DNA of 64,000 nucleotides from assembly GCA_043228905.1 (NCBI GenBank), contig JBHGNT010000008.1, forward strand, positions 15,438,001 to 15,502,000. The letters are read 5' to 3'. A program made the position numbers and the translations under genes. Of this stretch, positions 1 to 10,222 are shown in pieces. The notes beneath the pieces were generated by a model. It did not search any database and was not told where the DNA came from. It saw only the letters and a program-made list of their open reading frames with translations. Each line of letters starts with the position of its first letter. The stretch's first letter is position 1. The DNA is from Azolla caroliniana. Taxonomy: Eukaryota; Polypodiophyta.

Positions 1-141
1 CGACACCGAGTCGGTTGACTCGGTTGACTCGGTTGTCGAGTTCGACTTCGGATCTGGATCGGCTGAAGAAGCCGAGGTCGGACCCACGGAAAAGTCCGGA
101 AGCGGACAGAAGGGGAACAGCCGAAGGAGAGAGCCGAAGCC

Positions 142-502
142 AACCACGCATAGGGAAGATAACATTGTCGAGGGCGAGAAGACCGAAGACAAGTTGGAGA
201 CAGCCAACTCGGACGAGAGCGAAAACCGATAGGAGGTAGCCGAGTCGGTTCGGATGTTTGATTCAGATACACTAAATCAACTGAGGGCCAAGCGGAAAAG
301 AAGGCAGCAGGAGAAGCGCCAACACCGCGACAACAAGGGACCTGCGAAGGGCCATGGGAACAGACAAGCCGGCCAGAAGGGTCGAAGCGCGCGGAGTCGA
401 ACAGGTCGAGGAGCGCGAGCGAGGCGTGGAGCTAGGAGAAGCCAGAGCGTAGGTCCGGCAAAACAGGCGGAACCTCAAGTTGAGCTTGAGGGGGAGTGTT
501 GA
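142..502 (+). pseudogene. accessory basic ORF between copia pol and 3' LTR (broken copy)
   Basis: An acidic then strongly arginine-rich reading frame runs up to the polypurine tract; the longest uninterrupted part is 254-502 (82 codons). It aligns by eye with the frame at 51081-51560: an acidic block with DSDES/NSDES motifs, then K/R-rich tracts containing the shared string TGRGARARR, then PQVELEGEC at the end. Here an in-frame TAG near 230 separates the acidic and basic halves. The last nine residues come from the polypurine tract and LTR start, so protein coding is not proven. No domain is recognised; a nucleic-acid-binding role is only a guess from composition. Confidence 0.45.
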
Positions 503-951
503 GAGACAAGCTCAACATCGGCCGGATCGGCTGAAGAAGCCGAGGACCGGAGCGGTTGGGACCGATCGGTTAGGCCGAATGCGTAAACCGGTACGCAGAC
601 CGGTGCGTAGGTAGGGCCGGATCGGTGCGTAAACCGGGAGGCCGTTAGGAAAGATATTCCATGAGGAATATATTTGGGAGTTAGTGTAGGAGCTCTTAAT
701 GAGCATTGAAGTATTGTTAGTACTTCTGTCAGTCCTTCTCGGACTTGTATAAAAGTGTTCATTGAACACACATATGTATAGAGGATGGTGAATAGAGATT
801 GTGTGCCTTTTTTTTAATACAGTTCTTGTTTTCCTCTCTCACTCTCTCTGTCTCTCCCGCGTATATTGCGTAAGCTCAAGCTCTCCATTAAACCTGAGTT
901 TTCTTCCTTCTGTTCGGTCTTCATACTTGCTTCCGCACGTTACTTTTTACA
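497..951 (+). repeat. 3' LTR of the copia element (455 bp)
   Basis: Starts TGTTGAG directly after the polypurine tract and ends TTTTTACA, keeping the TG...CA termini. It is related to, but clearly diverged from, the LTRs at 46586-47054 and 51555-51974. The downstream flank passes directly into a gypsy fragment, so this copia probably inserted into that gypsy. The partner target duplication lies outside the window. Confidence 0.8.
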
Positions 952-954
952 TTT

Positions 955-1521
955 AGCATACCAGACGACATCTTTTAATGTTGTCGGCCATCATAGGACA
1001 CTCTGCCATATTTTCCTTGCCATAGCGTCCCTAGCATAATGCCCTCCGGCAACGCCGTAGTGTGCTTCACGCAATATTTGGTCTTTTTCATCGCTGCGCA
1101 CCACGTGCCACCATATGCCATCCGCACTTTTATGGTATAGTGTGTCCTGCAGTAGGCAAAAGTGTCGACTTTGTACTACTAATCGTTTCCACTCGTCTCT
1201 GTTCAGCTCCTCTGGAGGTAATCCGTTGCTCAGGAATTGGTGCATGTTAGTGAGCCACTTGTCCTCCTTGGCTACCGTACCATCTGTTGTCGTTTCTGCT
1301 GTGACCCTAAACAACTCTGCGTCCGGAAACTCGTCTAGGATTCCGTCACCGGTTTCACCAGAGCCTAACCGGCTCAAATAATCCGCAACCGCATGTTGTA
1401 TGCCTAGCCGGTGAAATATCTCGAACTCAAATTCCTGTAATAATAACGTCCACCGGGCCAGCTTACCCGTGAGTGATGCTTTTGAGACCAAGTAAAGTAG
1501 CGCCGAATGGTCTACATTCAA
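955..1521 (-). pseudogene. Ty3/gypsy pol fragment (RNase H end to integrase zinc finger)
   Basis: A 176-codon open stretch on the minus strand (991-1521) reads through the end of RNase H (VDHSALLYL, ADYLSRL), the linker and the start of the integrase H2C2 zinc finger (AHYGVAGGHYA). It is the same family as the minus-strand pol at 62349-64000, with a large majority of residues identical. Both ends are abrupt: the left meets a copia LTR, the right meets a chromovirus fragment in the opposite orientation. It is a truncated copy with no complete function. Confidence 0.85.
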
Positions 1522-1968
1522 CCCTAGACAGAAAGTATTTTTATGTGTACCTCACAATTTTAAGACATTGTTTACGGGTAAGTGCGCTAAGTTAGCCCCA
1601 CGGTTTTGTGGACCTTTTACAGTCCTCAAACACATTGGTTCATCAGCCTATCGTCTCGATCTTCCTGATGGCATTGAAATCCATCCAGTTTTTCATGTAA
1701 GTCGTCTAAAAGAACTGCTTGGTTCTGGCTACAATACAGTGACAACTGAAACTATGGTTACTTCTGATCAATTATCTTCTAAGCCACATGTACCAGAAAG
1801 AATTCTCGATGTTAAAGCAAAAAATTGGCGTTTTAAAATAATCCGAGAATTTAAAATTAAATGGATGGATAAGTCTATAAAAGATGTCACATGGGAACAT
1901 GAAAATACTCTTAGAACTAACTTCCCTAACTTTCCATTGCAAGAGTGCAATGTTTTAATGAGGGGGAG
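1522..1968 (+). pseudogene. chromovirus integrase C-terminus and chromodomain (fragment)
   Basis: The plus-strand frame contains the integrase C-terminal motif of Ty3/gypsy chromoviruses (KLAPRFCGPF..., AYRLDLP, HPVFHVSRLKELLG) followed by a chromodomain-like block (PERILDVKAKNWR..., IKWMD, VTWEHENTL). The frame runs directly into a polypurine tract (gaggggga, ending at 1968) and the following LTR, which is the normal arrangement for this lineage. Everything upstream (gag, protease, RT, most of integrase) is missing because the fragment starts at the junction near 1522. Confidence 0.85.
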
Positions 1969-2933
1969 TGTCACGGACACACCAACATTACACTATGACA
2001 AAGCACAGATGATGAGGCTACAAGTGTGGAACTTAAGAAGTGATGAGACTAGGAACTGTACAAGCTACGAGTGATGAGACTATGAACTTAGAAAGCTAGG
2101 ATTAACTAGAGAGCGTGAAGACAAACATGAAAATCACGAAGACAATATGGCATGAAACGAGGAAAATAGATTGATGTGTCAATGACTGGCGACGATGGTA
2201 ACTCCAGAAGCAAGGGCGATGACGAAGACGGGTAATGCTTCCAGTTAGAAGGGATTCAACACCGTCATTGGTTCTAGAGTTACCATCATCAACATCCCTT
2301 CGTTTTCTATCTTCCTCGCCATCTCTATCTCTTAGTTTCTTTTGATCATCGTCTTTGTCTTTTCTCTCCTAGTTTCTTCTCATCATCATCGCTATCTTTG
2401 CACTTCTTATCATCTTTCACATCCCTATCTCCTAGTTTCTTCTCATCATCATCTCTATCTCCTAGTTTCTTCTCATCCCTCACATCTCTATCTCCTAGTT
2501 TCTTCTCATCATCATCTCTATCTATGCACTTCTTATCATCTTCCACATCCCTATCTTTGCATTTTTTGTCATTGCCATCCTTCTCCTTGTGTTTCTTACC
2601 GTTTCATCTCTATCTATGTGTTTCTTATTATCTTCATCACTTTCTCTGCGTTTCCTATCACCTTCATCCCTGTCTTTGTGTTTTCTATCATCCTTTGTAT
2701 ATGTGTCATTGTGTTTCTTCAAAACCTCAACATCTCGGTCTCTATGTTTCTAATCCTCATCATTTCTTTCTCCGCTTCCATCATTGCCATAGTCAAAGTC
2801 TCTTTGTCAACATCATTGCCTTCATTGCTTTGTCTTCGATATCATCATCTTCAACCCTCTTGTTGTCGTCATTTCTAATTCCAGATTCGTCATCCATGCT
2901 CCGTCGTAGTTTGCAATTGGTGTGTCCGTGACA
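1969..2933 (+). repeat. 3' LTR of the chromovirus (965 bp, 17-bp inverted termini)
   Basis: Begins TGTCACGGACACACCAA immediately after the polypurine tract and ends with the exact inverse, ttggtgtgtccgtgaca, at 2917-2933. The long perfect terminal inversion fixes both ends. The centre (about 2300-2880) is pyrimidine-rich with imperfect tandem repeats. The 5' LTR and body are absent. Confidence 0.8.
2330..2700. repeat. imperfect tandem repeats, pyrimidine-rich, inside the LTR
   Basis: Units of about 30-36 bp built on 'tctcctagtttcttctcatc' repeat several times between 2365 and 2560, then decay into related C/T-rich sequence. Read on the minus strand they stay open and encode a K/D/E/R-rich repeat (DDDEKKLGDRD type) at 2346-2546 and a similar charged stretch at 2522-2722. 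This may be repeat expansion or a captured charged coding segment; no start or splice context decides it. Confidence 0.7.
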
Positions 2934-2940
2934 GGGAGTA

Positions 2941-3735
2941 TGTTACGGGCATGACCATATAATATCCTGTGGTGAGAATTTACCGTAGTATTCTATACAC
3001 GTGGATAAAGTGTGAGGGTTAAACGAGAGAGTAAAGAAGGGGAGGATTACTTTTAATCCTCACGATTGAGACAACCCATTAGGCCAAGTGTGAACTTGCT
3101 TGGGGGGCTTAGGTCAGGCTATAAATATGAGCCCTAGCTACCCTCATTTGACCCATTATCGACTACGTCGAGACTCTGACATTGTGGTGGGTCAAATCTT
3201 GTAGCGAGCGTGCCAACACCAGGTACGACTCGACGCCACGCCGGTGGTATGGGACGCCGATCAAGGCTCGAGTCCATCTCGATCCCTTCGCTCGAGGGTG
3301 GTCAGGTGGATTAGCACCCTTTTTCTCTCTCTCCTTTCTTATTTATCTATCTTTTATCCTTATCATATGCTTACATTTGATCATCACTCTAACAATTGGC
3401 TTATGGTGGTGTGCTTATCGGTCTGGCACACTTGGACCAGGAGTTGTAAGTTTGTTTTTCAGTGGCAAAAGCTCTCATGCGGTGAGGTTATGATAAATAT
3501 CTGGTTTGAGCTAGTGGCATGGCTATGTGAACGGTATGACTCAATTCAGGGGGAACTAGATGAAGCAGAAAGGGCAAGCTCTAAGTTCTTGTTGAAATGG
3601 GGTGGTTCTCCCATGGTGGTCAAATCTTCGACAAGGCCTAAGTGGAACTACCAGGCGCCTAGGTGGTTGTTTCTGTCGATGGCTCCCAATATTGTAGGTA
3701 TAGCTGAAAAAAGAGTTCATTTGGATAAGTAGAGA
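2941..3735 (+). other. possible LTR-like unit and flanking sequence of unknown element
   Basis: 2941-3181 starts TGTTACGG, ends CTCTGACA and carries a TATA-like box (tataaatatg near 3120), which is LTR-like. The following sequence (3230-3310: 'ggtatgggacgccgatc...', 'gagggtggtca') has a diverged copy at about 7830-7910, so this is a dispersed repeat. ORFs at 3182-3493 and 3244-3732 have no recognised domain. No partner LTR was found. Tentative. Confidence 0.3.
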
Positions 3736-6700
3736 TTGTGTAAATACGTTTGAATGAGTATAAATGAGTATGTTTCAATTTTTGGGGGGATAGGGGCCGC
3801 ATGAGTTTTGCTGAGTGTTTTTTTTGTTGGTTTTGGAGTTGTTCCTCCGTGCTGTATATAGTAATCCCAGTGTGGATTCGACTTGAACTTTGTTGTATGT
3901 ATTTGGTTTGCGAACTAATGTGAAGTAGTGTTTTTTTGGAATAAATAAATAAAAATAAAGTAGCATATGTACAAAAATATATCACATAACTAGAACATAT
4001 CAAAACATAAACAAATTAATTTTGCGTCTTTATTACAGTCTTTTCAATTAATGAAGTCTTTGATTATTCATAAATGTGCATTATATATTCAAGGTTATAG
4101 GTACATGAATTAAGTTAGGTGACCAAAATGAATGGAAAATGCAAAAGATGATGAAACTCAAATTTTCGTTTTCGATAGGTTATTAATAACATGCCTTAGA
4201 GTGTATTGCGCATGAAGTAAGCATAAAATTGAGCATAAACAATGAGATTATAGATGAGAGAATGAACTCCATATATCATTGTTAGCATTGTGCCCACACA
4301 CTTTCAATGACTTCAGGGAGAGGAAACAAGAAAAGAATTCTATAATAAAACTATTAATTGATGGGTTTTGAGCTTAGACATGGGATGTATTACACCACGA
4401 TCATTACTTTTTGAAATCCAAATTAGAAAAGATGAGTGAGTACAAGTTGTACGGAAAAACATATTACAAAATATGAGTAAATGCACTCTTCTCAATGAAA
4501 TTCACCGTTCTAAAGCAATTGTTAAATTATTTTGTGCTTCCTTCAAGGTGCATGAGTGTTGCAAAAGTGAAGAAGAAATGATCATCATAAAGAGCTCCAT
4601 TGAGGGAATTCATAATGAAGTACTTCATCGGAAAAATAGTTCACATTAAAGTGTTGTATTATGTATAATATAATAATTAAAGTCTAATAAGCAAAGATAT
4701 CGCAAATTTGATGGTCTTCAACACATTGGCACGTCAAAAACAGTCTCTTAAAATGTATGATCATCAAGTAGCACAATACGTTGTATAATGTTCTGCGTAA
4801 TTTTTAGAAAAGTTCTATGCAAACATAATATTGCATGTTCTAAAGAAGGTTAGAGCTACATTTAAAATTCCAGCACTATTGAGAACCTAGCCAATCTTTG
4901 ATATTATATTATGGTGTATTGATTTTCCCTAGCATTTCTGGCGACTTTCTAAAGAAAAAAATATTTCGTTAAAACTCGAGCGCCAATTGATAACGTAAAA
5001 TCTAAGTCATGCATTGGTTTTCTAAAGCATGTTTCCCAATATCCATACCTTTGATGTGGCATCAAAAGCACAATATTGCCAGCAAGATATCCATTGGTTT
5101 CCTACACTAATTTCGCCTTAACAACTTAGCACATATAAACAAATATAGAATTGTCACCCCTCCCCATCTCTCTTTCCCTTAAGGTCATGAGTAGCTTTTT
5201 AACAAGATTCAAAGTTAGCGCAAAAGACGTATGTATGAGAAGCACGCTTCACCATTCAGCCACAAGCCCCAGGGTAGTTGTTAACTTGTCATATGTAAGA
5301 AAACAACGCATCATGCATGATAAGGGATATATAGTTAGTTACCCTTTCCCGTACATCATGCATCATACAAAAAAGGGGTGTCAAATCAAAATATGAATAA
5401 CAACTTCTTAACTCACCATGAGAATTTCTTACTAGAAAGACCTGGGATAGTGGTTGGGACCATATGAAAATAAAGAAGCACAATATATAAGTTTCATTGT
5501 TGTGAACATCTTTAAGACAATTTAAGGCCCTACACTCATGTACAATGAACGATTACAAGCGAATCTTCACAAAATAATATGTAGTCTTTTTTACTTTTAA
5601 ATTGAATATTTATGTCGGCCTAAAATTCAATTGCACATGGTCACTTCAATCAAGCATCTAATGAGTCTCCCTATTGTATAATTCAAATTGTCAATTCAAC
5701 CAACTATCGAGTTTCATCTATCCTCATTTACAAGCATGAAGGTTTTTTCTCATCACCCCACATGAGGTTTTCTCCCCAAACAAGTAGCAAATCACAAATG
5801 TCACATTGTGATGTCATCAATGTAAAGAGTTATCACAATTTATTCCATCCCAAAGAGATGTCATTGGCAAAAGGCCCAAAAAGGAATAATTGGACAAACA
5901 TCAACTATCAATTGTTGACACTATGTCGAAAGGTTCAAAAAGGAATCATTGGACAAACATGTACCATCAATTATTGACTCTAAAACCACAAATAGCAAGA
6001 TGACTTTGAAAGTGTGGTCGGTGTGTCGGGTGCATAAGAACTCTCGTTGGGTATTGATCATTCTAAGGGAACATTGACAAGGCGTAAATAACCTCAGGAC
6101 ATATAATAGGTAGTTTAAGGCAATACAAACAATGTATTGCTAGTGTCTGATTATTGACTTGTAGTGCATTGTTAGCATTTTTTTCCAAAAAAAAGTATTC
6201 TGCATTAGTAGATCATCTGCATACATGTGGAAATGATTAGGCTAAAAACATTACAATGGCTCTAGCCATGATGACCTATAAAAAACCACAAAGAAGCAAA
6301 GTGAACGACTAAAAAGAATGACATTGGACATCCTATCTGTAATGAACATCTAGCAAAACCCCTTTTTGAGGATGAAGCCTTAGCATCCTAACTACCTTAA
6401 TAGATTGATTAGCAATAACATGTTCTAGATGAGTTGATGGGCTACGTGAAGTAGCATGTATTATGTGTAAACGCAAAAGAAACATTACATTGTGCTTTAC
6501 CATGTAATACTACACCTTCTCTTATCAACATTTTGTGCCCTAAGAACCTTTGAGGTCAACACATAGTCATCCATCCCTCTCTCCTATATGGTAGGCTTAT
6601 CTTGCTACATTGACTTAAAATCGTTAGCTACTAATTTGGCAACAATCTATCTCTCTATGAAATGCTCCTCATGACACAAATATTAAAGGTCAAAAGTGTA

Positions 6701-7084
6701 CATGTAATCAAGGACAACCAACTACCTTCAGGCAAAAAATGCTATTTGGTAGCATTCACTTGACCATCACGTTTTTTATCATCCATAGTGACATTGATTT
6801 AAGTTGAGGATGAGGATATCATGAAAGGCCCATATGTAGGCATGAATTTCCCATCAACCCTCTGGGTGTATCTTCGTATAACAACATTCAATCCACTTAA
6901 GTGGCATCACGTCAATGCACAATGCCCCTAAATGAATGTTGCTCAAAATCAAGGGCATTCTACAATGTAAGGGCGCTCAAAAAAATCCCCATGCGTACAT
7001 ATAATTGCGTAAACAACAATGCTTGTGTTAGCTCTCATGAGCATTCAATACAACTCTAAGTGTGTTACGAGCAATTGCTTTAGG
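3736..7084. other. AT-rich stretch without recognisable gene
   Basis: No ORF with a recognisable domain, no RNA gene and no structured repeat was found. Small ORFs (5151-5396, 5762-5977) look random; the second contains a short repeated string (caaaaaggaat, near 5877 and 5936). A minus-strand YADD-like string near 6195-6225 hints at a very decayed retroelement but nothing around it supports a reverse transcriptase. Confidence 0.5.
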
Positions 7085-7910
7085 AACCAATTCGAAAGCC
7101 AATTTAAATTGTTACTAGGTATGATAAGTAGGAAACCAAATATCCTAGCACTTGGGACAAACCCATGAGGACCTATATGTCTGGGATCACGTGGCTTTGG
7201 GAGCCTAAGGTGTTAGGCTATTTAAAGGCAACTAAGTATCCCCTTGCTTACATCCTAAGATGTTGTTGAAACTTTATTGGTGAGACAAAGCTCTTTTCTA
7301 TTGGATCTTTATGTTCTTTACCTAGTAAAAATGTCTTCTCGTGTGTATGTGTAAATTTAGGAACTGGTTTTGCCCTAATCAGTTCAGTTCGGCTTGAGCC
7401 TTGCCAAACCGACCTCAAACCGATTAAGAAGGCTCAAGCTTGAACCGAACTGCCAACCCATTTAAAAACGGTTTAATGGCTCGGTTCAAGCTTAAGCCAA
7501 GTTGTTGCCGACTCCTAACTGCAAGAGTGCAATGTTTTGGGAATGATAAGCACAACCTCAGGGTTTTATTCTAAAGCTAATTTAATGGTTTAAGGTTAGG
7601 ATAGTGGGAAACCAATTATCGTTGGACTTGAGAAAAACCCTTCGGGATTGAATATATGCGAGAAAATAGTTGGTGTTTTGGGAGAGTAAGGTGTTCGACT
7701 ATTTACACAAAGACAACTAGAGCCCCCTTTATTATAACATCTAGAAATGTTGTTCAAACTCTATTAGTGAGACAAACACTCTTCTTTTGGATCCATTTGT
7801 CTCGACATCCAAGGCAAAGGTAATGCTTTGTGGTATGGGACACTGATGATATTTTATCTTCATCTCGTGACCTTCACTCAAGGGTGGTCAATGGTGTTGA
7901 GCAACCTTAG
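7085..7910 (+). repeat. two diverged direct repeats flanking a small MITE-like segment
   Basis: About 7085-7345 and 7560-7820 are diverged copies of each other: both contain 'ggaaaccaa...atc', 'ttgggag..taaggtgtt..gctattta', 'atgttgtt.aaact.tattgg/agtgagacaaa'. They could be old LTRs of a small element or a plain duplication. Sequence after the second copy (7830-7910) resembles 3230-3310. Confidence 0.5.
7358..7522. mobile_element. MITE-like segment with imperfect inverted structure
   Basis: The ~165-bp segment is rich in GGTTCGG/CCGAACC-type inverted words and has weakly matching ends (tttaggaactgg ... ccgactcctaac). It sits between the two diverged direct repeats. It resembles plant hAT-type MITEs only in composition. 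Ends and target duplication are uncertain. Confidence 0.3.
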
Positions 7911-8951
7911 AACATTATTTTCTTAATCCACAGATTCATTCAATAGAATTTCAATTTGTGATAAAGTGGGAACGAAAGCCCTTCTAAGGATATCTACTCC
8001 TCCTCGTTGGTCCATATTTGCACTGCACATGCATTTAATGGGCCAATGACCTGGCAATATTCCTTCAACAAATACCCTAATCAAAGCAAGGTGTGGGGTG
8101 TGTGTGTAAGTAAGTATATATTAATGAGGGAGGTCAATATCTTCCTAATGTAAAGGACATGAACAATACGTTCTGAATACTACAAGGAGTATGAACATCG
8201 ATGTTGACTCTTCACTCCACAAGTGGTGTTTCCAAAATCTCGAAAAATATTGCTCAATATGATAAGTAACAATGATGTAGAAGAGTTATGCCACTATCAC
8301 ACATTAACGCTCGGTGAATACAAGCAAAAGCCTCTTAGATTAGAGGGAATAAAAATTATGAGACGCACATAGTTGGTGCATGGCGAACCACATCAAAGAG
8401 CATAAGAGTTAAGAAGCTTCACTAGATGGTGAATAAGGTCAAATTACATGGGAGGCAGAAGACCCATCTATGATGTATATCCAAAGCTTGGTAAATAATG
8501 TCAGAGTATGACTATTATCATAGATGTTGAAGAACCTATGAAATTCCATGTCAATGGGTGTAATGTAGAATAGAAGACTGCATGATGGACACATGCCAAT
8601 GCATGGTAAATAATGTCAAAGTGTGACAAGTACATGAGAGGCAAAAGAAGTCACCCACACCCTTTCAAGAAGGTGGGCAAATGACATTCCAGTAATTGGG
8701 CAGTATCGTGGAATACAAGAGAGCATAGACCGGACCATGCCAAGTGTTTGAGATGCAGAGAGAGACGACACAACACACAACATTGGGACGGTAGAATAAA
8801 GCCATGAGCACGAAAGGTAATGGAGTGACGAAAGAACCTACGAGTGATAGGAGTGCGAGTGCAACAAACATGCCATGCTTGTGTGTGTATGTGTATTATG
8901 TGTATGTGTATGTGTGTGTACATATATGAAGGGTCCACAACATGGCCATTA

Positions 8952-8995
8952 ACCATGGCTTCTCAATAGAATCTTCTCCTCACAATGGCTTGGGG

Positions 8996-9048
<53 letters not shown>

Positions 9049-9105
9049 CCATGGCTTTTCAAGAGAATCTTCTCCTCACGATGGTTTGGGGATACATATA
9101 ACACA
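8952..9105 (+). repeat. duplicated ~50-bp segment around a CATATA hexamer array
   Basis: 8952-9000 ('catggcttctcaatagaatc...ggggatacata') recurs with few changes at 9051-9098 ('catggcttttcaagagaatc...'). Between them lies a (CATATA)n microsatellite at about 8998-9048, and a second (GTATAT)n array follows at about 9118-9165. Typical replication-slippage products. Confidence 0.85.
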
Positions 9106-9121
9106 TACATATACATATATG

Positions 9122-9153
<32 letters not shown>

Positions 9154-9412
9154 ATGTATATGCGTATATGTGTAGCCTGTAGGTATATGTATCCTTTCTC
9201 TTCAGGTCATCCTTAAAAAACGAGCAAGAAAAAGAAAAGACAGAGAGAGATGTGGGGTCCACGCAATCCCCGACCGGCTGTAGCCCGTCGCATCCCGGAG
9301 GAACCGGAGATAGCCCGTCGCTCGAATATGGCGCCGCGTGGCATGCCACGTGGAAAGCAGACAAAAAAAGGAAGCGAAAGAAAGAGAGAGAAAGAGAAGA
9401 GCCTCTCTTTCC

Positions 9413-9427
9413 TCCCCTCTCTCTCTT

Positions 9428-9463
<36 letters not shown>

Positions 9464-9466
9464 TCT

Positions 9467-9501
<35 letters not shown>

Positions 9502-9711
9502 TCTCTCTCTCTCTCTCTTTCTCACACACACACACACACACTCTCTCTCTCTCTCTCTCACACACACACTCTCTCTCTCTGTCTCTCTGCAGAACAAAAG
9601 TTGCAGAAGAAGATGCAGACGAAGCAGAAGCTCTGATTCTTCCTTCGATTTCTGCTGCTGCTTCTTCTTCTTCTTCTTCTTCTTCTTCTTCTTCCTTGTT
9701 GCATGCATCTC

Positions 9712-9762
<51 letters not shown>
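9413..9762. repeat. CT, CA and CTT microsatellite cluster upstream of the receptor kinase
   Basis: Alternating (CT)n and (CA)n blocks fill 9413-9590, a (CTT)n block lies at about 9658-9697, and a (CT)n run at 9714-9762. All are pyrimidine on the plus strand, the sense strand of the gene that starts at 10223. CT-rich tracts are common in plant promoters and 5' leaders, so a regulatory role is possible but unproven. They generate long spurious ORFs on both strands. Confidence 0.95.
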
Positions 9763-9764
<2 letters not shown>

Positions 9765-9785
9765 GTGTTCTTCTTCTTACCTGAT

Positions 9786-9852
9786 TTAATCTCTGCTTTG
9801 ATGTGATCTCTGCTTTGATGTGATCTCTGCTTTGATATGATCTCTGCTTTAC
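9786..9852 (+). repeat. four copies of a 17-18 bp tandem repeat
   Basis: The unit 'gatctctgctttgatgt' is repeated nearly perfectly four times, about 370 bp before the receptor kinase start codon, probably in its promoter or 5' leader. Confidence 0.85.
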
Positions 9853-10222
9853 GCATATCCTTTTCCTCCTGTATCCCCTTTCTGTCGCTGCGTACCTGTT
9901 TCGACAATTTCGTCGCGTTTTCTGCTCTTTTGATGATGGCTCCTCTCCATTCCTCAGCTCGGTAAGATCGCAGTCGCCGCTTTCCCTTCAGCTTAATTCT
10001 CCAGCGATAATTCGCTGGAGCTCTTCCATCTTCGGCTACTGCATTTCTTCTTCAACCATGGCCATCTCTGCAGGCAGACCTGGATAAACTATGGATCCAA
10101 ACTACTGCGCAAAAAAAAAATTCCTCCAAACGGTATATATATAATTCACGCTCGATTCCTTGATAAGAATTCTCTGAATATATATAAGTCTCCATCACCA
10201 TCGGCTTTCGAGAGCTATCATC

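Larger units (their letters stand above)
1..951 (+). mobile_element. 3' end of a Ty1/copia element (family related to the one at 46586-51974)
   Basis: The piece holds the last ~500 bp of internal sequence and the complete 3' LTR of a copia element whose body lies left of the window. The polypurine tract and LTR start (gagggggag then TGTTGAG) at about 487-503 match 51545-51561 of the second element, and the LTR shares the U3/R blocks (paired 'gtacttctgtcagtcc' type sequence, a TATA-like run near 749 and the 'ctcccgcgtata' block near 856). No reverse transcriptase is in view, so assignment rests on similarity to the complete relative. Confidence 0.8.

Noticed and set aside
3182-3732. Two overlapping plus-strand ORFs (103 and 162 codons)
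   Set aside because: No recognisable domain, overlapping in different frames, in repeat-like sequence.
9059-9907. 282-codon minus-strand ORF and overlapping plus-strand ORFs (9250-9806)
   Set aside because: Generated by CT/CA/CTT microsatellites; composition is ER/CV/LS dipeptide runs with no domain.
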